This document shows positions 56,696 to 64,000 of a DNA stretch of 64,000 nt, piece after piece. Source of the DNA: JBBECJ01 sp963763325 (GTDB lineage: Bacteria; Chloroflexota; Chloroflexia; Thermomicrobiales; CFX8); contig CAVXOL010000001.1 in NCBI GenBank assembly GCA_963763325.1, positions 624,000 to 687,999 of the forward strand, read 5' to 3'. The notes under the pieces were generated by a model. That model was not told the DNA's origin. It saw only the letters and a program-made list of their open reading frames with translations, and did not search any database. Numbering within the stretch: the first letter of the stretch is position 1; every line of letters starts with the position of its first letter. A program made the translations under genes and the position numbers.

Positions 56696-56937
56696 TGCTG
56701 CTCCTCCTTCGTCGCCGGAACAACTGGACTTGCGTCAGCATACCGGCCACGATCCAGCAGTTCGACAACGTCGATCTCTCGGGCCAGTTCGATCCGTGGC
56801 TTGAACGTCCATCGCTTGTCACCCGGCGGGCGGCGACGCGATCGCGAAATGACGAACGGCGTGTTGCGCGCTCGCTCTATAGTCGCCAATTGCTCTTGTG
56901 TCAGGGTATCTTGCTGCTGCGCTGTTTCTGCGCTCAT
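56692..56937 (-). CDS. Antitoxin-like protein of the PIN module
   Basis: 81 aa, ATG at 56937 after GAAGGAG. N-terminal helical, Gln-rich part (AETAQQQDTLTQEQLATIER), basic middle FVISRSRRRPPGDKRWTFKP and an acidic C-terminus (ELAREIDVVELLDRGRYADA) that could occupy the toxin groove. It directly precedes, and overlaps by 4 bases, the PIN gene, the standard antitoxin-first order of vapBC. No DNA-binding motif is certain; family not identified. Confidence 0.7.
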   Translation of the reverse strand: MSAETAQQQDTLTQEQLATIERARNTPFVISRSRRRPPGDKRWTFKPRIELAREIDVVELLDRGRYADASPVVPATKEEQQ

Positions 56938-57076
56938 CCCGCGGCTCCTTCGCCAGTCATCAACGCGATACGATCATACTCGTGGTGACGTTGTTTCACC
57001 AAGCTGGACAACGGGCGTGCTCATCGCAGGACACCGTAGGCTGGCAACATAGCGACGAACGGGAGAATCGGCGCTA

Positions 57077-57799
57077 ATGGACATCAACGAGCCGCACGGA
57101 TGGGACGTCACGCCGAAGGAGGCGGCTGCAATCCAGCGGGAGATGCGCGAGCAGGTCAGCCTGGTAGATTCCGTCGTTGTTGAGGACATTCAGGTCGTCG
57201 CGGGGGTGGACAACACCTACCGCAAGCAGGAGAAGCGGACGACCGCCTACGCCGTCGTCGTTGCGCTCGACTTCGCGACGATGGAGGTGGTCGAGACCTC
57301 GTTCGCCGAGCGGGAGGTGGGCTTCCCGTACGTGCCGGGCTTGCTCTCGTTCCGCGAAGCGCCGGCCATCCTCGACGCGTTCCGGGGGCTGAAGGTCGAG
57401 CCGGACGTAATCCTCTTCGATGGGCAGGGGATCGCTCACCCGCGCCGGATCGGGCTGGCGTCGCACCTCGGTGTCGTGCTCGATCGACCAAGTATCGGCT
57501 GCGCGAAGTCGAAGCTGGTCGGGGAGTTCGAGGAGCCGGAGCGCGTGTTTGGCGCACAAGCGCCGCTTGTCCACCGTGACGAGCAGGTCGGCGTCGCGCT
57601 CCGGACACGGCCACGGCACGCACCGCTGTTCGTCTCGCCTGGCCACAAGCTTTCGATCCCGACCGCCGTCGAAATCGTGCTACGCTGCTGCCGCGACGAA
57701 CGCTTCATGCCGGAGCCGACGCGGCTGGCGCATGAGTTGGTGACGAGTTTTGCACGGGAGGATCGGGACGCGGGATCTGGGACGCGGGACGCAGAATAG
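57077..57799 (+). CDS. nfi: Endonuclease V (deoxyinosine 3' endonuclease)
   Basis: 240 aa. VVAGVDNTYRKQ (Asp ligand), VPYVPGLLSFREAPAILDAF-type motif (FPYVPGLLSFREAP, Glu ligand) and ILFDGQGIAHPRRIGLASHL (Asp and His) are the hallmark EndoV motifs; PLFVSPGHKLSI is also family-typical. The enzyme nicks DNA one nucleotide 3' of deoxyinosine to start repair of deaminated adenine. All metal ligands present. The C-terminal residues (REDRDAGSGTRDAE) are repeat-encoded. The next gene follows after 37 bases. Confidence 0.95.
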   Translation: MDINEPHGWDVTPKEAAAIQREMREQVSLVDSVVVEDIQVVAGVDNTYRKQEKRTTAYAVVVALDFATMEVVETSFAEREVGFPYVPGLLSFREAPAILDAFRGLKVEPDVILFDGQGIAHPRRIGLASHLGVVLDRPSIGCAKSKLVGEFEEPERVFGAQAPLVHRDEQVGVALRTRPRHAPLFVSPGHKLSIPTAVEIVLRCCRDERFMPEPTRLAHELVTSFAREDRDAGSGTRDAE

Positions 57800-57823
57800 T
57801 CCTCACACGCGCCCCGCGTCCCA
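57764..57823 (+). repeat. GGGACGC word array with inverted partner at the endonuclease V 3' end
   Basis: CGGGACG, CGGGATC, TGGGACG and CGGGACG in tandem run through the stop codon. TGGGACGCGGG (57778-57788) pairs with CCCGCGTCCCA (57813-57823). Confidence 0.75.
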
Positions 57824-57836
57824 ACAAGGAGGCAAC

Positions 57837-58775
57837 ATGCGTATCGGACTCTTCGCGCTGCCGGGGCCGGGGGCCGGGTTGGGGCAGTTGGTGCGGCAGA
57901 TCGAGCAGGCGGAGGCGAACGGGCTGGCAAGCGCCTGGCTGGCGAACATCGCCGGGGCAGATGCGCTGACAGTCCTGGCGCTGGCGGGGCAGGCGACCGA
58001 GCGGGTCGAGCTGGGGACGTTCGTGATTCCGACCTACCCGCGCCATCCGGCGGCGCTGGCGCAGCAGGCGCTGACAGTCCAGTCGGCGGTCGGCAACCGG
58101 CTCGCGTTGGGGATCGGCCTCAGCCACCGGGTGACGATGGAGGAGCGGCTCGGCTTCGACTGGGATCACCCGATTCGGCACATGCGTGAGTATCTCTCGA
58201 CCCTGACGCCCCTGTTGCGACAGGAGGCGGTCGAGTTCGCTGGCGAGGAGTTCCGCATCAACGGCTATCAGTTGACGCTGCCCGGCACGACCCCACCGCC
58301 GGTGTTGGTGGCTGCCCTCGGCCCGCAGATGCTGAAGCTGACCGGCCGGATGGCTGATGGCACCGCGATCTGGATGGGTGGCGCTCGCTACATCGCTGAG
58401 CACGCCGTTCCGACGATCAGTGCCGCTGCCGAGGCCGCCGGTCGCCCCGCGCCCCGGATCGTCGCCGGCCTGCCGGTCTGCGTCACCGACAAGGCTGACG
58501 AGGTGCGCGAGACCGCTGCCCGCGCCTACGAGCGCTACGGCCAGCTCCCCTCCTACCGCGCGATCCTCGACCGCGAGGGGGCAGATTCACCCGCCGATGT
58601 CTCGCTGATCGGCAGCGCCAGCGAGGTTCGCGCCGGTCTCCAGTCGATGGCCGACGCCGGCATCACCGATTTCGCCGCCGCGATCTTTACCCCACGAGGT
58701 GTCGACCCGGAGCCGACGATGGAGGTGTTGCGGGAGTTTTCGGGACGCGAGTCGCGGGACGTGGGACGCGGATAG
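57837..58775 (+). CDS. LLM-class F420/FMN-dependent oxidoreductase
   Basis: 312 aa from the ATG at 57837 (AAGGAGGCAAC). MRIGLFALPGPGAGLGQLVR, VELGTFVIPTYPRHPAALAQ, NRLALGIGLSHRVTMEERLG and MADGTAIWMGGARYIAEHAV match bacterial-luciferase-like monooxygenases, a TIM barrel that in Actinobacteria/Chloroflexota mostly uses F420. Substrate unknown. The C-terminal tail SGRESRDVGRG is repeat-encoded. A 3' fragment of this gene (or a relative) recurs at 60905-61027, beyond the glycoside hydrolase gene. Confidence 0.88.
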   Translation: MRIGLFALPGPGAGLGQLVRQIEQAEANGLASAWLANIAGADALTVLALAGQATERVELGTFVIPTYPRHPAALAQQALTVQSAVGNRLALGIGLSHRVTMEERLGFDWDHPIRHMREYLSTLTPLLRQEAVEFAGEEFRINGYQLTLPGTTPPPVLVAALGPQMLKLTGRMADGTAIWMGGARYIAEHAVPTISAAAEAAGRPAPRIVAGLPVCVTDKADEVRETAARAYERYGQLPSYRAILDREGADSPADVSLIGSASEVRAGLQSMADAGITDFAAAIFTPRGVDPEPTMEVLREFSGRESRDVGRG

Positions 58776-58794
58776 ATCGAGACCTCGCGTCCCG
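58741..58794 (+). repeat. GGGACGC word array with inverted partner at the LLM gene 3' end
   Basis: CGGGACGCGAG (58741-58751) pairs perfectly with CTCGCGTCCCG (58784-58794); further CGGGACG and TGGGACG words lie between. The stop codon TAG (58773-58775) is inside. Confidence 0.75.
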
Positions 58795-58797
58795 ACG

Positions 58798-60591
58798 TCA
58801 CTCCACCGCCTGCCACGTCTTCGACATCCGTGAGATTGCCTCGTAAGCGCCGGTCGGCTGGCGATCGGAGGAGAAGAGGGAGAAGCCGGCCCAGTGGTGG
58901 TTGGGACCACCGGCTTCGGCGAAGTTGAGGTGCCAGACGAAGGCCTGCTCGACCCAGTGCCACTCGGTGCGCATGATCTCGAACGCGCGTGAGGTGTAGT
59001 TGGCCTGCATGGCGGGTGTGATCCACTCGCCGTAGGCCCAGACCTCCTGGTAGTTGCCGACCGGCCAGCCCATCTCGGTGATCCAGATCGGCCGGTCGGC
59101 CAGGCCGGCGGCGATCATGACCTTGCGGAGCTGCTCGGCATGGCGGAAGTAGAATTCGGGCGCTTCGGTCCAGCCGGGGTTGTCAGCCAGATTGCCGGGC
59201 CAGTAGGTATCTGGATCGTTCCCGGCCCCGTAGGCGTGGACGGCGAGGATGTCGAAATAGCTCGGCGGCCTCGCCGTTGTTGATCCCCAGCAGCGTTTCG
59301 AGGTACCAGCCGTCTGACATCGCCAGGTGAGGCAGCATCATCGTGTTCGGCGCGAGGCCGGGGAAGACGACCAGCGCGTTCGGATCGGCGGCTTTGACGG
59401 CCGTGTAGCCAGCGCGCAGGATCGGCAGGAAGCCGGCCGGGTCGATGATGCCGTTCGATTCGGCGATCAGGTTCGGCTCGTTCCAGATCTGCCAGGCATC
59501 GACCTTGCCGGCCAGCAGTGTGACCAGCTCGGTCGTGAAGGACTCAAAGGCGTCGGGTCGGGCAGGGAAGCGCTTGTCGCCCGGTAGGGCCCACGCCGGT
59601 GGGTGCGCGATGTTGACCAGCACCTTCAGGCCACGCTCGTTGGCCATCTCGACGACGCGCTCGTAGGGCCAGTACGACCACGAGACCGGCTGCCCCTCGC
59701 GCGGCTGGAGATCGCGCCAGGTGAACTGGAGCCGGATCCACTCACAGCCCGATTCGGCCGCAGCGTCGATGTAGAACTCATTGAAGTCGTCAGTGGTGTC
59801 ATGGCTGTAGAAGGTGAGGTTGAATCCGCAGCCTACCGGCGTCGGCCGCCCGGCTGGCAGCGGCCCGAGCGGCGGGGCATCGCGCTCCTCGGTCCGTCTC
59901 GGCCTGGGGCGCGACCGCCAGCTTCGGAATCTCGCGTTTGGCCAGTGCCTCCCGACCAAGATGGCCGAGTAGCACCTCGAACTCGCTCCCGGCGTACTCC
60001 TCGTGCCACTCGAAACGCGCCCGCTCGAAGTACTGGACCGGGCGGAGGACGCCGTCCTCAATGCTCGGCTCCAGGAACTCGTCCGAGAGCGGGTAGCCGA
60101 AGCGTCTGGATGCCGCCGTGCCGTTCCCAGTAGGCGCGGAAGGTCGCGCTGAGGGTGTGGCCGGTCTCGGGGAAGTAGATGCCGCCCTCGTCCAGCGCGG
60201 GGTCTTCCGCGCGGAAGACGAATGGCGTGTCGGTCGGATCCTGGCGGCGTTCGGTCGTGGTCAGCGCGCCGAGACGGACCAACATCACGCGCCAGTCGCC
60301 GGTTTCGTTCTCGTGATGCTCGAAGATGGCTCGCTCGAAGTACTGGCGATGGAGGCCATCCTGGTAGAAGGCACGCGTGATCGGGTAGCCGAAGGTCATC
60401 AGCCCGCCGTTGCGCTCCCAATAGTCGCGGAACAGCGGATCGACCCAGTAACCGGTCTCCCAGAAGTAGACCGAGCCATCATCGGCTCGCGCGCTGGCTG
60501 GTGTGAACAGGAATGGCCCGGCCAGCAGCATCACAGCCATGACCCAGACCATCACGTTGAGACGCCGTGATTGATCGTTCATGCTCATCAT
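58798..60591 (-). CDS. Secreted glycoside hydrolase with two N-terminal Chloroflexota-type repeats, about three frameshifts
   Basis: The ATG at 60591 (with two more in-frame Mets) begins a signal peptide (VMAVMLLAGPFLFTPASARA). Two copies of the extracellular repeat follow: YWERNGGLMTFGYPITRAFY with QYFERAIFEHHEN, and YWERHGGIQTFGYPLSDEF-type with QYFERARFEWHEE. The catalytic TIM barrel is of the GH5/GH39 clan: WQIWNEPNLI (acid/base Glu in NEP) and IWITEMGWPVG (nucleophile Glu). About 595 aa when joined. It probably degrades a glycan outside the cell. Breaks lie near 60105, 59900 and 59265. Confidence 0.82.
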
Positions 60592-60744
60592 TCGCTCGGA
60601 GTGCCACCGGGTCATCCTCGCCAACCCGGCGACATCCAACCGTTATTCATGCTGAGCCTGTGCTCGACATGTTCGATACGACAAGAATACTGTCCCTGTG
60701 CCTGTCTGTCATGAGAACGTACACTGCAATTAATCAATCAAGTT

Positions 60745-61027
60745 GTGTTGCCGAGTGGAAGGCTGGATGTGCTGGTCAGCGATGTGATCGCCGCCATCAA
60801 CCGGCAACACGGGCTAAGCCTCAGGCCCGGTGAGCGATACCTGAGCGGAGAGCAGGGCGCATTCGCGGTCGTTGATGCGACCGGCGCTCGCTACATTCCA
60901 TGCACTCTCCGGCCTTCAGTCGCTGGCCGACACCGGCGGCACCGACTTCGCCGCCGCGACTTTCACTTCGTGCGGCATCGACTCGGGGCCGACGATGGAC
61001 CTATTGAAGGAGATGGCTGGGTCATGA
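60745..61027 (+). pseudogene. Chimeric relic: phosphotransferase N-terminus joined to LLM oxidoreductase C-terminus
   Basis: 60754-60900 reads VLVSDVIAAINRQHG...GEQGAFAVVDATGARYI, like the start of an APH-type phosphotransferase. From 60902 another frame reads LSGLQSLADTGGTDFAAAT through CGIDSGPTMDLLKEMAGS, matching the end of the LLM protein (AGLQSMADAGITDFAAAIF...DPEPTMEVLREFSG). Neither part can function. It looks like the scar of recombination between gene remnants. Confidence 0.65.
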
Positions 61028-61387
61028 CCCAATCGTCGCCACAACCATAAGTACAATTATTGTTCAATAGCATGATGTGCATCGGCAGCCGGTTGATCAT
61101 ACCCACTTTCCAAGCTAAACCATGCTGCCTGTTTGTACCATGCCTTTACTCAAGGTGGTCTTTGGAACAGCGTACAGAGTCCGCCACTGATTGTCATGAG
61201 CGCGTAGGACATGTTTATTGTTCTGGCGGGTTGGCCGCAGTACTGGAGTCATCCGTTTAGAAGCGTATAATGAGCGGAATACTTCAGTGAGCGAGGTCAA
61301 AAATGGAACGTGGCCACACAACGAGCAACCTCGACATGGTCGAATTGTGAGAGGCTAGAAGCCTCTAATGATGGTAGGAGCGATGTC
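61028..61387. other. 360-base AT-richer leader of the Mrr gene
   Basis: No gene supported. It has a consensus -10 TATAAT at 61266-61271 (best -35 CTGGAG, weak) and a 7-bp hairpin (AGAGGCT / AGCCTCT, 61350-61366) about 22 bases before the GTG start. The lower GC content marks the junction to an accessory gene. Confidence 0.5.
61266..61271 (+). promoter_or_regulatory. Consensus -10 (TATAAT) before Mrr gene
   Basis: Perfect TATAAT 117 bases upstream of the GTG at 61388; -35 poorly conserved. Confidence 0.45.
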
Positions 61388-62777
61388 GTGGTCCGCATCA
61401 AGACGCCTTTGTTTCCACTGTACTCACAAGTTCAATCTCTCCTGAGGACACTTGATGGTGTACCTGTTTCGCTGTTTACTGATATGGTGAAGTCCATCTG
61501 GGCTCAACGTGGCACTCCTCAACAGAATGTCGACTGGACCGTTCCCGAAGCATGGATTCCCCAACGCCTTTTCGGGTCTGAGGCAGAACTGGCACTCCAC
61601 ATTTGGATCGCTAGCGATCAGTTGGTGAATCCACGACATTTACGTGGATCACAGTACTTCATGAGGAACCATGGCCTCCTTACGGAACTTAGTGAATCAC
61701 TTCGACCGACAGATCGCGGTACCGCGTTTGTCGCTGGTAACGACGGAATTATTCGCGAGATCGATGAAATCGAGGGTGTATCAACAGCACTTCGAATGCT
61801 TTCAGAGCGCACGACTGCAACTCGCGCCGAACTATTCCCTGAATGGCAGCAGTTCTGTCACGCATTCTCGAACTATCGCACGGACTCAACGGTGTCAGAT
61901 ACCCTGTGGCGATGGCTCGTCAACCTCACTGATCGTGGTCTGGTGGTTCACGAGTCTCCTCGGTATCGCATTACCGAGGCTGGGAAGACATATGCGGCGA
62001 CGTTCTCCAATGAGTTACCACTGGAGGCCCAAGTTCATCCCAGCCACAGGCGAAGGTTACGTTCAACGACGCAGTTGAAAACGTCCTCGATCAGTTTGCC
62101 GATCAGAATCCGATGCACTACAAGGTGATTGCCGAACGGATCAGGCAACTGGGGCTGGTAGAAACGGCAGGGAAGACACCGGAGGCGACTCTGTACTCGC
62201 AAATAATGTCCGAGATCAATCGAGCGAACAAGCGTGGTGATACACCACGCTTCGTGAGATATGGCGATGGATACTTTGGTATTTCACGCTGGATGAAGCA
62301 CGGACTCGCGTTCCAAATCGAGCAGCACAATCGCCAAGTCCGAACTAAGCTCAAGGCACGACTTCACGAGATGCTTCCATCGGAATTTGGGACATTGGTC
62401 GGACACCTGCCGGCGAGCTCGGGTTTGACGAGGTGGAAGTTTCTGGACGCAGCGGAGTGGCGGCATCGATGTTCGCGGCAGTTAGTCGTTGGCGATGTCA
62501 TCCGGACCGCATGGAGGTTCAGGTCAAGCCCTGGATCTTGCACAACATTCAAACTCCGATAGTCCAGCAGGTGCGTGGTAGTCTTGGAACCCACGACCAA
62601 GGGCTGATTATTACAACAAGTGATTTCAGTCCGGGTGCCAGGGTAGAAGCTGAGAAGCCGGATCGCACACCAGTTGCCATAATGAATCGCGAAGAGTTCG
62701 TTGCACTTTTGGTCAAGCACAGCATCGGCGTGATACGCGAGCAACACGACCTACTCACCTTAATGAGTTCGGCGTAG
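61388..62777 (+). CDS. Mrr-type restriction endonuclease with HARE-HTH domain, about three frameshifts
   Basis: GTG at 61388 with AGGAG 7 bases upstream. First frame: TPLFPLYSQVQSLLRTLDG, WIPQRLFGSEAELALHIWI and a winged-helix-like C-part (LTDRGLVVHESPRYRITEAG). Second: MHYKVIAERIRQLGLVETAG ... LYSQIMSEINRANKRGDTP with FVRYGDGYFGIS, a HARE-HTH domain. Third: EFGTLVGHL...FDEVEVSGRSGV, then MEVQVKPW (the ExK of the PD-ExK nuclease), QTPIVQQVRGSLGTHDQGLI and TPVAIMNREEF. Joined about 460 aa. Such enzymes cut methylated or foreign DNA. A lone gene of lower GC content, probably acquired. Confidence 0.75.
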
Positions 62778-62880
62778 AAGTATTTTCCGGCGAGTACCGA
62801 GTCAGCTATGTATCTGGAGTAACGCCAACGGACAACAACCGGCGCCTTCTTGCCATTTGCACGAGAATTCACTAGGCCGG

Positions 62881-63746
<866 letters not shown>

Positions 63747-63750
<4 letters not shown>

Positions 63751-64000
63751 CTGCCCCCTGCTCCTTGATCGTCGTTACTGTCGTGGCGCTGGTTGTCGAT
63801 CGATGGTGTGGTGGACGCTACGAAGCGTTGGTCAAGCACACGATACGTGAATGTCGAGACGACAACCACAAATACGAACATCACGGAAGGCGCGACGATG
63901 GTTTGCTCCAGCGTCGAGAAGGCGAGGTAGGTGGCCGGCGTCCCGGCTGCGGCCGTCGCCAGCACCGACAGTGTTGCCGCCGGTTCCTCTGAAGGCGACC
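63747..64000 (-). CDS. Membrane protein, partial (upstream of sucD)
   Basis: The N-terminus lies beyond the window end. The visible 83 codons contain a probable membrane helix (SVMFVFVVVVSTFTYRVL) and a basic/Gln-rich C-terminus ending DDQGAGGR. Its stop overlaps the sucD ATG, so the two are translationally coupled, yet it is not SucC. Family not identified. Confidence 0.55.

Overview
This 64-kb window is GC-rich chromosomal DNA from a bacterium that most resembles the Chloroflexota, probably class Thermomicrobia. That placement is an inference from gene content: MalT-type LuxR regulators with MMPL transporters, an HD-GYP/LuxR fusion, F420-type LLM oxidoreductases, Pro/Thr-rich lipoproteins and the WERxGG...FGYP...QYFERA secreted repeat. 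No rRNA, tRNA, CRISPR array or complete transposon was seen.

Layout. 1-9 kb: partial ketopantoate reductase, VOC protein, a four-helix-bundle (23S-IVS type) gene, an M14-like peptidase, an orphan sensor kinase, a lipoprotein cytochrome c, DUF1028 and hydrolase genes, and hicAB copy 1. 9-15 kb: three more alpha/beta hydrolases, an HD-GYP/LuxR regulator, a phosphotransferase and hicAB copy 2. 15-22 kb: lipoproteins, moaC, DUF983 and other membrane proteins, a GerMN protein and a winged-helix protein. 22-26.5 kb: an iron ABC transporter (binding protein, permease, ATPase) with a clear promoter and an Rrf2/IscR-like palindrome over the start point. 26.5-34.8 kb: an accessory region with a HEPN-like protein, an unknown protein translationally coupled to a SNF2 helicase, and a sacsin-like GHKL ATPase, which I read as a defence module. 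34.8-39 kb: a CPTC membrane protein, DUF4239, multicopper oxidase and DoxX. 39-50.4 kb: a tandem duplication of a three-gene cassette (MalT/LuxR regulator, small unknown protein, MMPL transporter). 51-55.6 kb: 2-oxo acid dehydrogenase E1alpha, E1beta and E2. 55.6-64 kb: GNAT, a PIN toxin-antitoxin pair, endonuclease V, LLM oxidoreductase, a secreted glycoside hydrolase, a chimeric gene relic, an Mrr-type restriction enzyme and sucD.

Two patterns cut across the window. First, short tandem words of 7-8 bases (GGGAATC, GGGACGC, GCGTGAC, GGGATGA, AGCTGAC types) sit at the 3' ends of at least ten genes. They often include the stop codon and often form hairpins with an inverted array of the same word. 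One word type flanks the four-helix-bundle gene in inverted orientation. Second, about 19 otherwise well conserved genes are broken by single-base indels, most densely at 28-34 kb and 36.7-44.7 kb. Several lie in homopolymers, and some compensate each other inside the housekeeping gene sucD. I therefore read most of them as sequence or assembly errors and annotate the affected loci as single genes.
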